NCBI GenBank assembly: GCA_024138025.1
Contig: JAMXBD010001241.1
Coordinates: 310,001-374,000, forward strand
Length of the DNA stretch: 64,000 bases
Direction of reading: 5' to 3'
Source: Combretum micranthum
Taxonomy: Eukaryota; Streptophyta; Magnoliopsida; Myrtales; Combretaceae
Shown here piece after piece: positions 12,301-24,631 of this stretch (position 1 is its first letter; each line of letters opens with the position of its first letter). The position numbers were made by a program, and so were the translations under genes. The notes beneath the pieces are model-generated. The model made no database searches. It was not told the origin of the DNA and worked only from the letters and a program-made list of their open reading frames with translations.

Positions 12301-14031
12301 AAGTACAAAATGGGAATTTTTATTGAAAAACAAAGGCCTTAAGGAATATACATAATGAAGGCTTAATTTTAACAAGAATAAATAAATTTTATTAAGGAAT
12401 TTTTCCAAAAACAAGTAAAGATTGTCAAGAATACAAGACTAGCATTTCTAAGTTGATTTTCATAAAGTGTTACAAAGAAAAAGTTTTCTAAAAATTTCTT
12501 TTATTAAATATCATCAAGAACATGTATATATATATATATATATATCTCATGATATATCATTTATGATAGTAACTTATTCATATTGCATGTATATTTGCTT
12601 TAGATAGTAGAAACTTCATGAACTTTCACAAAATCAATTTTTTTTAAAGTGGTTTTCGCTACTAATCTGAACTGATCAGATCTTTTCGAAGCTTAAAAGT
12701 TTTCAAAACTTAAATATGATATTAGAATTAGATAGATCTTTCGAAGTATATAGAAATCGGTATATAACTTGCTAAATTCCGAGTTCAAACGACCAAGTTA
12801 TGGCCGTTTTAAATTGGAATTTCCACGTAGGATGAGAATTACGAATTTTCTAGTTTTGTTAAATAGTTTAGATTAGTTAAGTGATAAAATACTTATTAGG
12901 GTGTTTTTTCCTTTTTAGGTGACCCCAAAATTGACGATTCCCTACCACCGGATTACTTTTATTAAGAGACCGATCATCAAATGGCCAAGTAAGTTTTCCT
13001 CTTATTTTGTTACCTTGTTTGTGCTTGTAGCTAGTTGCATTAAAATTACAGCGACAAGATAAAAGCCAATATGAATGGGATGGGATAATCGATGAGACTT
13101 TGATGTATGTATGCCAAAGAATACTAAAGCATATCGAAACCATGATTCGATTGGATAACTGCAATGTTCATATTATTTATGTTTATGTATATGATATTGG
13201 TTAGTCACTCTAAAGAATGTATGAATAATTTGACCTAAGCAAAAATAAATTGGTCATGCATCGCATCAGATAAATTGCATTTGGTAGCGTGATACTCCTA
13301 TGCAGGCCGATCGGTATGGTCCGAGGACTCATTTGGATAATGAGACATGGTATCAAAGCTCATTCATAGGGAACTAAGGCGCATTGGGGATGCATTCCAT
13401 GTATGAGTCTAGCCGAGTCGAGTGCCATGAGCCTGGGGAGCTTCGGGGACTAGCAGCGGTCGTATAGACTTTCAATACCATCCTTAACCCAAGATACGGA
13501 GGGCGTAAATTCATTTTGTGTATGAGTTTTGGATACCCATACATAATTGTCTGCTCATATGTTTGTTCATGCATAACATTTTGATGATTTATAACTTGCT
13601 TGTTATGGTGTGAAATTAAGGGAACTTTCACTAAGCTAGTGTAGCTTATACCCCAATAGATGTTTGACTAAATAGGTTAACTCAAGAATGCTATGTGGGG
13701 ACCGAGATGGTTGGAGCCGAGTATGACTTCGGGATTTCGGTAGTAAGTAGGAATACTTGAAGATATTAGCTAGGTTTTTGTGAACTGTCTTGTAATGTTT
13801 GTGTAGCGAAATCTTTGATGAATTGTAATTGAAGTATAGTGAATTGTATTTTCTTTACATTGTTACTCAAGTTGTAGCAATATAAAATGTATTACTCCGA
13901 TGTGTCTCCTCCATGTGTTAGACGCCTTGTACATAGTATAAAAGCCTTCACGTGACTAAGGCGGTCATTCCTAGGCTTAATTATTGTGTACAGCGGACTG
14001 CCACGTTTATGGTACCCTTCGGGGCGTGATA
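9340..14031 (+). mobile_element. Solo LTR of the giant-LTR retrotransposon family (copy A)
   Basis: The element begins TGTAAGCCCGGAAAATTCC and ends TTCGGGGCGTGATA. It is flanked by a perfect 5-bp target duplication GGTAG (9335-9339 and 14032-14036). Its ends match the LTR at 45543-50085, whose orientation is fixed by a PBS and PPT. Shared internal blocks include the segment at 12730-12840 (start AGATAGATCTTTCGAAGTAT) and an exon-like module at 12919-12988 between TTTTTAG and GTAAGT. At 4692 bp it is very long for an LTR. The final CA has become TA. No internal region, PBS or PPT adjoins it, so it is a solo LTR left by LTR-LTR recombination. Short ORFs inside are not conserved between copies. 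Confidence 0.88.
12525..12545 (+). repeat. (TA)n microsatellite
   Basis: About ten TA units inside LTR copy A. Confidence 0.9.
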
Positions 14032-14036
14032 GGTAG

Positions 14037-15639
14037 CACTTGACATAAAAAGGTAAAATAATTAGAATAAAAAGGCATAATAATAGAAAATAAGAACGAA
14101 AAGGTACAATAAAAGAAAATTTTCTAATAAAATTGAATATATAATTCAATTTATGTATTAAAAATTAACAATATAAATGTATCACTAAAAGAAAAAACAC
14201 GGCCAAAAAAGTACAATAGTGAGATTGAAAAGATGCTATAATAACAAATATAATAAAATCTATATTAAAAGAAATATTAAATTTTTTTAAAAGATTGTCT
14301 TAATTAACACTTTCACGATATAAGTTGATAAATTAATTATAATATTATATGTAATTATTTCATTATATATTATGTGTTGACACTATGTGTAATCCTTTAA
14401 GTTATATTATATATTAATTATGCTATATATCTATTATTATTAAGCTAAATGGGATTTATTCGACTCCTCTTTTCAAATTAATGTTTAAATTTTTATTATA
14501 TTCACCAATGTTCTTTTTTTAATTTATTAACTGTAATAGGATCGGTTTCTTCTATTTTTTAGCCAAATGTATCACAGGTTCACTATTTTAGTTTTGTAAC
14601 CATGAAAGAAGCTTTTTCATGTTTAATTCATTATTTTTTCAATTTCCAACCATTATAGCAACTTCTCGTGATTTATTTTTTATTTTCTATTACCATTTGT
14701 AATTGTGGATTGATGTATAAGCGGGAATAAGTAGTTATTTTCTGTCTATTGTCCTGTCAAGTTTTCTTTGATCCATAGCTCTAGACCAAACTCTGAGCAA
14801 CATGTTGGTTTGAATCCAAGTGCCTCTGTGCAACAACATTGGCAACGACCACTTAATAGGTATGAGAGTTTGATGAGAGCGTCCACCTACTATCTGGACG
14901 AGTAACTATATTTGGAGCGCTAGTAACAGAAATTTTATGATGAAGTTATTATTGAGCAATCCTAGCAAAATTCAAAGTGATCGGGTATGAGTGCTCACAT
15001 CATATAAAATGGCCGAGTATTGATAATGGCAGCAAGCCAGAATTGATGATGCCAAGCACAACTTCGAACGCCTTTTCAAACCAGAGTGTTCACAATGCCT
15101 TGAATGCTTATATTCATTTTGATTAATGTGACACGTTCATTTCCCATTTCATGATATACTCATTTGTAATAATTTACCAACATGAACCTGACTGCTTCTA
15201 TTTCCTTGCATAGTATGTTTGTAAAACATGTTAGATCCACTTCTTTATCGTTTTGATTTCTTCAGTAAGTAGTGCAGTCATATAGCATGAGAGTCCATCA
15301 ATCAAACCCGAAGGGCTTAAAGAAGCGCTCTTGTTGTAAAGTAGAAGCACCTAATGTGCTCATCATGAGCACGCAAAAAGGTTTGTTGGGGTCGTGGAAC
15401 TGTATCTATACCAACAAGGCAAATCTAAATATCTCTGAATATGTGATATTACAGCAACCATATAGAGCACCAAATAAGCAGTTGAGTTTATACAATGAGC
15501 TCAGAGAATTGCAACACTTACTCGGTGGTTCAAGAACATTCTAGCCACTACAACCGTCCTTAATTGTAGATTAAGAAGTTGCGGTACAGGAGTAGCATCT
15601 TCAAGGTTGATTTCGACTTTGATTCATTCCGCCTTTGCT
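14037..15639. other. AT-rich spacer and unassigned sequence
   Basis: 14037-14740 is AT-rich and continues the spacer broken by LTR copy A. From about 14750 to 15600 the composition is more balanced, and an open frame at 15272-15544 (90 aa, plus strand) can be read, but I recognise no domain in it or in the broken frames upstream. It may be the edge of an old transposon. Confidence 0.45.
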
Positions 15640-17235
15640 AATATCCAAAACATAAAAGTTGAAGATTTCCTTCTCATGTTTCCAAAGAATTTTGAATCAG
15701 TGCAAAAGGAGTTCATATTAGAGAAATATCTATATTTTACCAAACTTTGTCAAATTTATAAACTCAGGTATCACCACCGACATGCAGTAACTTCATGATA
15801 AAAATCTACCTTCATATATTTAGAATCTCTTAAAATATAAAGCATAAAATTATATATCTCTCTCTTATGGTTCCATAAGATTTTGAATGACTTCAAAAGA
15901 AGGTAGGATGAGAGAAATATCCATAATTTACCAAGCTCTATCAAATCTACAAAAATTAGGCACTACCACTGACATGCAGCAACTTCATGATAAAAAACTG
16001 ACCTTGTACATTTAGAATCTCTTCAAACTCAAAACACCAAAGTTGTAGAAATTGCTCTTAGATTTGATACGATTTTTTATCATATCAAAAGGAGCTCGTA
16101 TGAGATAAATATCCTTAATTTACCAATAATTGTCAAATCTGCAAAAATTAAGGACTCTTACTATCATGCAGCAACTTCATGATGAATGCTGTATTGATAC
16201 ACCTTGAATCCATCAAAACTCAAAACATGACAGTTTTAGATATACTTCTCCTCTTTCCATATCATTTTAAATCATCTCAATAGGAGATTGGATGAGAAAA
16301 ATGTGTATGATTTACGAAACTATGCTATATTTGAACATATTAGAACATAACTCTATCGGTGCAACCAATTCATGATAAATTATGTATTGATGCATTATGA
16401 ATCCATGAAAATTAAAAAAAAGGTTTTTTATCTCTTTCTTGTCTTTCTATAGAATTATTAATCACCTCAAACAAAGCTCATATGACAGAGATGTGTGCAA
16501 TTGATGAAATGTGCTAGATGTGAATGTATCATAACACAACTTTATGTAAGTGTAGCCACATCACGTAGAAGTCCGTATTGATGCATGCCGAGTTCATCAA
16601 AACTCAAAGCATGAAAGTTTTAGATCTTCTTCTCCTCTTTCAAAATAAATTTGAATCACATTAAAAGGAGCTCGGATGAGGGAAATATCCATGATTTACT
16701 AAACTCTATCAAATTTGTGAATCATAATGTTTCATTACATATTCCATAACTTCATAGCTAATTCTATATTGATACGTTGTGAATTCATCAAAAATCAAAA
16801 TATGAAAATTTTATTTCTTTCTTTAACTTTCTACAGCATTTTAATCTCAATAAGAGTTCATATGAGAGAAATATCCACAATTTACTCAACTCTATCAGAT
16901 CTGCCAAAACTAGGCACTACTGCCGCCATGCAGCAACTTCACAATAAAAACTGACCCTGTACATTTAGAATCTCTTAAACTCGAAACATTAAATTTATGG
17001 ATATTTCTCTTAGCTTTCCATAGGATTTTGAATCATAACAAAAGGAGATTGGATGAGAAAAATGTGTATGATTTACGAAACTATGCCAGATTTGAACATA
17101 TCATAACATTACTCTGTCAATGCAACTATTTCAAGATGAATGTTGTAGTGATGCATTGCGAATCCATGAAAACTCAAAACATTAAAGTTTTAGATCTCCT
17201 TCTAAATGTCAAAACATGAAAACTTAAAACATGAA
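15640..17235 (+). repeat. Tandem array of a ~190-bp degenerate repeat, about eight copies
   Basis: A landmark phrase of the type GAGAAATATCCATAATTTACC recurs at about 15721, 15912, 16102, 16294, 16484, 16678, 16866 and 17055, a spacing of 187-194 bp. Each unit also carries CATGCAGCAACTTCATGATAAA-like and TTTTGAATCA...AAAGGAG-like phrases in the same order. Copies differ considerably, so the array is old. Short ORFs here (15607-15798, 16727-16954, 17028-17219) are by-products. The array directly precedes a Tat-like pro-pol relic and may be part of that element's untranslated region. Confidence 0.8.
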
Positions 17236-17636
17236 TTCTGGGGACACCTAATGTTGTTGAACCCCAAGCTTGGGCTTGGGTGAATAGAAGACCATTGGGA
17301 TCATTAGTTGATGTACCAGGTGTACCCTTTCTCTGTGAGGGACTTAAAAAATTATTTTAACTTCAAATCATCATCAAATCCATAAACCTCTTATTTCAAT
17401 AAATGTTCTTTGGCACTCCATTTCTTACCATTAAATAGCATGAATTTAGGACTTATATAGTCTTGAGGGTATGGCTTAGCAGCAATATGTTGATCTTTTT
17501 TATTTGCTTGGTTTTGGTGAGAAGACGAGGCTTTGTAGCAGCAACTATACTCGAGTAAATTTCTAAGGGACAATATGTCGAGTGTAATGCAGTACAGCCT
17601 GTTAAAAGGATGGTGCGAGTGCGTTAAAACACAATC
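17236..17636 (+). pseudogene. Gag-protease spacer relic of a Tat-like Ty3/gypsy element
   Basis: There is no open frame, but 17254-17313 is closely repeated, in reverse orientation, at 34412-34471. That marks it as part of a dispersed retroelement. It directly precedes the protease relic on the same strand. Confidence 0.45.
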
Positions 17637-17969
17637 TTGTTCATTGATGCGAAGATGTGTGTAGACAATTCAAATCACAATCGACCATTTTATGTAGAGG
17701 GCACACTTAATGGCTATTTAGTTAAGAGGACGTTCATTGATGCTGGTTCTTTCCTAAACATTATGCCTACGACTACGTTTGAGGCTGCTAGTATCGATCA
17801 TTATCATTTGGTGAAGCAATCCATTTTAGTTAATGGCTTTAGTCATACTACAACAACAATGATTAGAAGAGTTAATGTTGATATTAAGATTGGGCCTATT
17901 CGTGGCACTGCTACTTTTCATGTGATTGACGTGCCTGTATCCTATCATCTTTTGATAGGTAGAAAGTGA
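17637..17969 (+). pseudogene. Retrotransposon aspartic protease domain relic
   Basis: This is an open 110-codon segment. It contains FIDAGSFLNIMP, matching the active-site region of plant Ty3/gypsy aspartic proteases (D-[TSA]-G), followed by hydrophobic strands and HLLIGR near the end, the usual LLGR/LIGR flap-side motif. The protease would cut the Gag-Pol polyprotein. Downstream, to 18300, broken frames with a Lys-rich linker (KKRKMRGYRSKKKHK) join it to the next segment. It belongs to the same decayed element as the RT and integrase that follow. A stop at about 17967 and others downstream mean it is not functional. Confidence 0.8.
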
Positions 17970-18328
17970 TAGACAATCACAATTTAGTAGCATCGACAAT
18001 GCATCAAAGGACATTGGAATGGTAAGGATATATTTGTTCCTGCTACAAACAATCTTTTTGAGCATGATGAGTCGTATTTCATTGAATCTTCATTCTTCAA
18101 TGAATATTCTGACGAAGGTGAGACAACTATTGCCAGGGCTTTAGGTGTGCCATTACCCAGATGGAAAGAAGTTCAAGAGGTTCAACAAAAAAAGAGAAAG
18201 ATGCGTGGTTATCGTAGTAAGAAGAAGCATAAGCAGGCCGATGCTGTTGAAAGTTATGTTAGAGAGAATGGGCGAAGAGTATACTTCTTATAACGGTTTT
18301 TGAGGTTTAAGGAATTTGTTCTTCTTCT

Positions 18329-19255
18329 TTGGATCCCATACTTATTTGGGAAATTCAGCCTGCCTCTCAACAAATGCAAGATCAAATAAAGCCACAAAAT
18401 AAGAAAATTAAGGAATTAGATCTAGCGCGACTAGGAGAGTTGCTGCGGCCAATATTTGTCAGCAAAAGTTTACTACAAGATGTTAAGACTTCTTTCATTG
18501 ATTTGTTAAGAGAATATAGAGATGTGTTTTGCTTAGGTATATGATGAAATGCCAGGTCTAGACCCTAGTCTTGTAATGCATAAACTAAATATTGCTCCAC
18601 GCACGACTCCTGATAAGCAAGGACAACGTGTTTTCCTACTTGAGATTGAAGTTCAGATCAAGTAGGAAATTGAGAAGTTGCTTCATGCAAGCTTTATCAA
18701 ACCAATCGAGAACCCTACTTGGCTTGCAAATGTTGTACCTGTCAGGAAGAAGAATGGTTAGATAAAGGTGTGTGTGGATTTTCGAGATTTGAATAAAACT
18801 TGTCCTAAAGATGATTTCCCTTTTCCAAATATAGATACCTTAGTAAATATCACCGTTAGACATGAACTATTTTCATTCGTGGATGGTTTTAGCGAATGCA
18901 ATCTAATTAAGATGGCTATTGGGGATGCTAAATATACCGCCTTTTAAACACCCATGGGGGAACTTTTATTATATTCTTATGCCCTTTGGGCTTAAGAACG
19001 TTGATGTTACTTATTAAAGAGCAATGACAGCCATATTTCATGGTATGATACATGATTTCATGAAGGGCTACATGGGTAACATAGTTGTGATATCAAAACA
19101 TCCATCCAACCATTTGGTTCATCTTCGAAAGGTTTTTGAATGATGTCGATTGTATAGGCTTTGTATGAATCCTCTAAAATGTGTTTTCTGAGTTGCTTCG
19201 GGAAAATTCCTTGGATTCATGGTCCATTGAAAGGAAATTGATATTGATCATGCGA
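18329..19255 (+). pseudogene. Ty3/gypsy reverse transcriptase relic
   Basis: 18329-18544 is an open linker with RPIFVSK, a phrase typical of the protease-RT linker of Tat-lineage elements. The RT follows: a WLANVVPVRKKNG segment, VDFRDLNK, then FVDGFSECNLIKM (motif A) and a palm region. The position of the catalytic YxDD box reads YMGN (19069-19080), so both aspartates are gone. Several in-frame stops (for example at 18664, 18760 and 18945) and frameshifts confirm it is dead. The RT lies downstream of the protease and upstream of RNase H, the Ty3/gypsy order. Confidence 0.85.
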
Positions 19256-19269
19256 AGATACATGCTATA

Positions 19270-19850
19270 TTGTTTATGCCTTCGCTTGCTACTTTGAAAG
19301 AGTTGAAAATTTTCATGGGAAAAGTTTCTTATATTACGCGATTCATGCTTACACTTGCGGAGATTTCATATCCCTTACATCAACTTATGAAGAAAGGAGT
19401 TGCATTTGAATGGGAGCAAGTCTGCAGGGATACAATTCAAAGAAATAAGGGAATTCTCACTTCTTCTCATACTATGACTATGCCTGTGAAGGGAGTACCG
19501 ATGATATTGTATCTTACCTTTATGAGTAGATCTATCGGAGCCTTACTTGCACAAGAAATAGATAGCCAAGAACAACCGGCCTACTATTTGAGTCGTTCGC
19601 TTCAAGGAAGCGGGGTCAATTACCCAGCTTGCGAAAAGCATTGTCTTGTACTGGTATTTGCCACTTAAAAGTTGTATCACTACTTTCTGGCACACAAAGT
19701 TAACCTTGTCATTCGATTGGATCCCATCAAGTATTTATTGTCACGACCAGTATTATCCGGGCATGTTGCAAAGTGGTTGTTGCTTCTTGGAGAATTTGAC
19801 ATTACAATATAGACTCTAAAGCTATTGAGTCATAAGGTTTAGTTGACCTC
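19270..19850 (+). pseudogene. RT connection/RNase H domain relic
   Basis: The ORF 19270-19668 has the F-MGKVSYITRF segment that follows the RT thumb in Ty3 elements. It then shows an RNase H-like region with SIGALLAQE and YYLSRSL, and ends near YPACEKHCLVLVFA, a common plant gypsy motif. The frame continues past a stop at 19666 with LLSRPVLSGHVAKWLLLLGEFDI. It belongs to the same element as the neighbouring RT. Confidence 0.82.
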
Positions 19851-19924
19851 TTAGCTCATTTTCTGAATCAAAATAAAGATGTGATCACAGATACTATATC
19901 AGCAGAATTCCATGAAAACTCACT

Positions 19925-20320
19925 CATGATTGAAATAGAAGGAGCGTGGTCACTTCAATTTGATGGTTCATCTGGAAGTCAAGGTTAGGGAATAGGAGTT
20001 TTATTGACATTATCCAACAGCCAGGAAATACCTTTGGCGTTTAAACTTAACTTTCACTACACTAATAATGAAGCTGAGTATGGAGCATTTTTACTTAGGA
20101 TTGTCTTCGCTTTGGAAGCTAGGGTAACCCATCTGTGTATTCGTGGTGACTCGAATCTTATCATTAAGCAAACCAATGGCGAGTATGCTCTTAAAGAGCT
20201 AACACTTGCACCTTATAGGGCTGCAGTGCAAGCTCTGATTGGAAAGTTCGAAGCCGTAAGTTATGAACATACCAAATAGTCTACGAACCATTATGTAGAT
20301 GCATTGGCAATGCTAGCATC
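19925..20320 (+). pseudogene. Second, archaeal-type RNase H (aRNH) relic
   Basis: A second RNase H follows the first. It has LQFDGSSG near 19957, NNEAEYGAFLL near 20062 and CIRGDSNLII near 20137, in the order D..E..D expected of the archaeal-type RNase H acquired by Tat-lineage Ty3/gypsy elements (Ogre, Retand and relatives). Two RNase H domains in one element are the best evidence for that lineage here. The frame is broken by stops at 19987 and 20277. Confidence 0.8.
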
Positions 20321-20499
20321 TAAGGTTCCAATGTGTTCCTCAGATGAACTTTAGACGTCAAAGTTATTAAGAAAACCATCGCCTGCACAACCTTGCAATT
20401 GTTAAAGGACGATGAGGAAACATGAGATGACTGGCATGTTGGTATCAAGACCCAAATAGCGTAGCCTAATGCGGCCTCCATTACGACTTTAAAGAATTT

Positions 20500-21857
20500 T
20501 GTTCACATCAATGATGCCTTATACTTCAAAGGACCGGAGGGTGTTCTATCACAATGCATTTGTGCAAAACAAGCTCGTCTTAAATTGGACAAGTACCACA
20601 AGATTTGGTGCAGAGAAGAAGGACCTCCTTTATATTGTCGCATTCAACATGCAGGGTATTATTGGCCCTCAATGGCCAAGGATGCATCTCAAGTGCAAAT
20701 GCATTGTCCCAAGTGCTTTGAGTTGCCAGATGCAAAAGAATGCAATTTGTGGCAAGTGCTGGAGATTGACATCATCTTTAGATTGACTATTTAAAGAATA
20801 ATGTACTACCAACATATAGTATAGATGTTAGGTTGGTAAAAGGGAAAGCACGAAAGTACTTGATGCATGAAGATGAGGTGTACAAAGTTTCATTTATGGG
20901 AAAACCTCTTAGATGCATTGCATTTCCTGAAATAGAATATATATTAACTGAGGTACATGCTGGTGAATGCGGTGAGCACCAAGATGCAAGGAAATTGTAT
21001 TATTAACTTCTTAACATGGGGAACTATTGGCGAACCATGGAATCAGACAGTTCCAATTTTGTGTAAACGGTGTGTTGCTTGCCAAGAACATAGAGATGCA
21101 ATTCATGCTCTTGTGGTTGCACTTCATAGTTGGATAACCCCATGACCTTTTCATACTTAGGCATTTGATCTAATCGGTCTCATTCACCCACCATCTAAAG
21201 GTTATATTTAGATCTTAGCTGGAACTAAATGCTTCACTAAGTGGGTGGAAGCCATTCCTTTAAAGAAAGTGATAGGATCAATAGTTACAAGCTTCACTAA
21301 GGAGAACATTATATGTAGATTTGAGATTTGGAAGCGCATCCTTTCAGATAATGGCACTCCTTTCATTAATTCACATGCCTGACAACAGTTGGAATCCTAT
21401 AGCATTAGTCATGTGAAGCCGACCCCTTATTACCTGAAGGGTAATGGCTAAGCGGAAGCTACGAATAAGACTCTTTTGAAAGTGCTTAGTCGTATGGTAC
21501 ACAACAACCATAAGGATGGCATGATAAGCTACCTCTAGCACTTTGGGCTTATAAGACTTCAAAGCGATGACCAACATAAGCAACACCTTTTTCATTAGTG
21601 TATGGTGCCGAAGCAGTTGTACCCATAGAGGTTTTGATCCCTTCAGCACGATTAGCAATCAGTGCTAAGCTTAAGCCAGACGCCTCACACATGATAGACT
21701 TGGAAGCCTTAGATGAAAAACAAGATATGGCAAAAAACAACTTGATTAACTACCAACACAAGCACGGTATATTCTATGACCGATTGGTGAGGAAAAGGTC
21801 CTTTCAAGTGGGTGATGTTGTCCTTCGTGTAATCGAACACGTGCGTCAAGGTATATC
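20500..21857 (+). pseudogene. Integrase relic, main part
   Basis: An HHCC zinc-binding region is readable near 20956-21095 (HAGECGEH, then C-V-A-C). A similar GYYWP...CPKC segment already occurs at 20655-20720, so the zinc-like region is present twice. The catalytic core can be followed through several frames from 21160 to 21560, including SDNGTPF near 21346. The C-terminal part (ORF 21598-21930) has LVYGAEAVVPIEV and FQVGDVVLRV. At 21857 the coding sequence is cut by a solo LTR. It resumes at 24587, is cut again at 24631, and resumes at 26624. Many stops and frameshifts make it non-functional. Confidence 0.85.
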
Positions 21858-23061
21858 TGTAAGGACCCGGAATTTTACCCCTATATTTGATATAGGAGAT
21901 AACGGATCCCCAACCACATATAACCCCTAAGATTATATGTAAGGTTGCCTAAAGGGATAGTTTGAGTAATTGTTTATCTAATTCTATAAGATATTATACA
22001 ACAAAAGACATAGATATTAGCAGCGGAAATAACTCTACTTCTAAATAGCTACATACATACATATATACATATTACATCCAAAGGCTTTTTATAGGCCTTA
22101 ACCAAAACTCTCAAAACACAACTCTACTAACACAATATTTACACCATCAACCAAAATAAATCTCATCTAATCTATTACATTTATAGGGTCCATAGAGTCC
22201 ATGGTCATCTCTAATCCTCCAACCCCTCAAGAAAATCTTCGAAGTCAGTTCCGTACCCCATACTTGTATAGAACTCATCGGGATCATCACCTGAAATAGA
22301 TAAAATACGAGCCAAAGGCCCAGTACACAAGTAACGAATACAAATGCGAAGTGAGTCACACATTCTTAGGCTAGATGCATTATGCAACAATCGCTTATTC
22401 ATTAATAAGTCTTTAATTAATAAGACAACACGGGAGTATTCAAACTCCGGACAACAAGGTTCTAGTATTACGTCCGCCTCCCTGAGTGGTCCCTACTGTT
22501 CATACAGACTAGGCAGCCCCACATTCCGGCATAGCCCGTAATACTAGGGGTTCCTGAGTAACGCATCACGACGCTCAGGGGTTGATATGAGCAGCTCGGA
22601 TACTCATATCTCCTAAACCATTCTAACCGTTAACGAGAAAGTACCCTGCCCCCAATCTGAGCAGGGTGCCGCTCTCCGAACCAGATTCAACGGCAAACAA
22701 CGACAATCAACATTCAGATATCAATAAGATTTTCTTAATTTAAGGTAGTTTGATTCGGATGCCTATCCTAACAAAGAGACAAGCAAGTTACTGCGTACCT
22801 GATATAGCTCGGGAATTAACGGAGTCGACTGGGCGAGGATCTATCACTGTTTAATCAATATTAAAATTCACACTTAGCTTAAACTCTAATTGACTAGCTC
22901 AAAATATAAATTCATCCAAGAATCCAAATAAATTAATTCAAAATCAAAATAAAGCATTTAAGCACCCTATTATACCCTAGTTCGCTTAATAAATACATAA
23001 TTACTCAAATAACAAACTTTGGAAAATTTTAGAAAAAGTTCTTAAAATTCAAAAGCTCAGG

Positions 23062-23585
23062 GGATACGCCGGCACTCAACGCCGGCCGCGTTAAGCCGGT
23101 GTTCAATGTCCTGAAAATTCACACTGCCAACGCTGGCAGTGTTCAAGGGTACGCTGTCAGCCTTTGCACCCTACGCCGGCGGCCTTGAGCCGGCGTTGAA
23201 TCCAAAACCCAAAGTTTCAAAAACATCCAGAGAAGTGTAAGCTGTCCGCTTACTTAGGTACACGGGCAGTTTTGAAACATACGCCGGCGGCGTTGATTTC
23301 AAACAGCCAGTGTACAATATGGATGAAAGAACGCCGGCTCACTGTCTAGCGAAAGCCGGCGGCGTTCGGTCGGCCTTAAGAAATTTGGTTCTGTGGCCTT
23401 TCAACGCCGGCGGCGTAGAGACTCAAATTGCCGGCGTACGTTCTGAAGAACAGACGCTGGCAAATCTTTAGCGTGAAAGCTGGCGGCGTAACAAACGGCG
23501 TTAGGAAAATTGATTCTATGAGCTTTCCACACCACCTCTACGCCGGCGGCGTAGAATCCCCAGATGCCGGCGTACGTTCAAAATC
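23062..23585 (+). repeat. GC-rich repeated motif cluster (CGCCGGCGGCGT) in the solo LTR
   Basis: In otherwise AT-rich DNA the word ACGCCGGCGGCGT or close variants recur at roughly 23174, 23281, 23404 and 23540. They alternate with GCCGGCGTACGTT (23434, 23566) and with GCTGGC/GCCGGT variants. Several copies are short inverted repeats, for example CTACGCC-GGC-GGCGTAG at 23539-23555. Spacing is irregular, about 60-130 bp. Related clusters lie in two members of a different LTR-like family at 25705-26470 and 31880-32220. Confidence 0.75.
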
Positions 23586-24494
23586 TAGCCTATACGAAAA
23601 TGGTTTTTGAAATCCCCTGTTTTTATACACTTTGATCAATTCTCAAAATTTTTCCAAACTTAGTCCAAACTTTCTAAAGCTTGTTATATGATCCAAATAC
23701 TATCCTAACAACATGAATTCCACCTCTAATCATCAAATCACTAATCATACTTCAAATTCACATATCAACTACTCATTCTTCAATTTCCTAAAACACTCAT
23801 CCCCACACATCCACACTCCTATAAAATGCAAATTACCACCCCATTAGCCACTTAATCCATTCAAACTATCATCCATGCACCAATTCAATTTCACTCCCAT
23901 TATCAACTCAAAATTATGTCTATACTAGCATTTACAAACAACACATCATAAGACATGAAATAAAAGATAAAGGTTGCATTAAACTCACATGGTTAAATCT
24001 TGGCTTGGAATGTTATTCAATTCCTAAAGCTTGTAGTAACCTTGGCTTAGGGTTTAAGCTCTTGGGTTGAGAAAAAGGAAGAAAGAAAGAAGAAAGAAAA
24101 GAAGTAAAATTCGTATGAAAATTGTGGCTGCCAAAAAGGAGGACTTATCTTGTCCCATTAGAGTAATTTGTCATCCAAATCTTACCTTTAGGGGGTATAT
24201 TTGTCCTAGGTTTAATTTGGGGAAATTTCAAATGCATTTGGGTTGAATTTAAGCTTAAAATGTGGGTTTAAAATTCACAAAAATTTCTGTCATGATTTAA
24301 ACAACTTCAAAACAATTTGATTACATTCTAAACATAATGCATGCATATTAATTTACAAAAAGACACACACATTCATTAAGCTATTCACACATTTATTATA
24401 CTATACAAACATTTATAAACATCCAACAATAATATTAATTCATAATACTAATCATATATAAAATAACACATTCCTTAATTATATTACTAAGCAT

Positions 24495-24531
24495 ACACAC
24501 ACACACACATATATATAATATATATATATAT
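24495..24531 (+). repeat. (AC)n(AT)n microsatellite
   Basis: An AC run is followed by an AT run with one interruption, near the end of the 2.7-kb solo LTR. Confidence 0.85.
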
Positions 24532-24586
24532 CATTCCAATAACATATTAGCATATAATATAAGGAATTCATGGCTATTTCAATATC

Positions 24587-24631
24587 GGTGCCAAAGTTTA
24601 TGCCAAAATGGGAAGATCCTTTTGTTGTACC
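24587..24631 (+). pseudogene. Integrase C-terminal segment between two insertions
   Basis: Forty-five bases continue the integrase frame after the first insertion and include KFMPKWEDPF, the C-terminal integrase segment of plant Ty3/gypsy elements. It stops at the second insertion. Confidence 0.8.

Larger units (their letters stand above)
21858..24581. mobile_element. Solo LTR, 2724 bp, inserted in the Tat-like integrase
   Basis: The insertion begins TGTAAGGACCCGG and ends GGCTATTTCA, so it has TG...CA termini, and is flanked by a perfect 5-bp duplication ATATC (21853-21857 and 24582-24586). Removing it rejoins the integrase reading frame exactly. No PBS, PPT or coding region is present, so I read it as a solo LTR; orientation is uncertain. 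It holds an unusual GC-rich motif cluster at 23062-23585 and an (AC)n(AT)n microsatellite at 24495-24531. The ORFs at 22344-22541 and 23428-23610 are incidental. Confidence 0.88.

Noticed and set aside
13348..13360. TGGTATCAAAGCT inside LTR copy A resembles a primer binding site
   Set aside because: It lies well inside the LTR, not at an LTR end, and is not followed by an internal region.
15640..17235. Regularly spaced repeats considered as a CRISPR-like array
   Set aside because: The whole ~190-bp unit repeats and diverges evenly; there are no short identical repeats with unique spacers, and the context is a plant nuclear genome.
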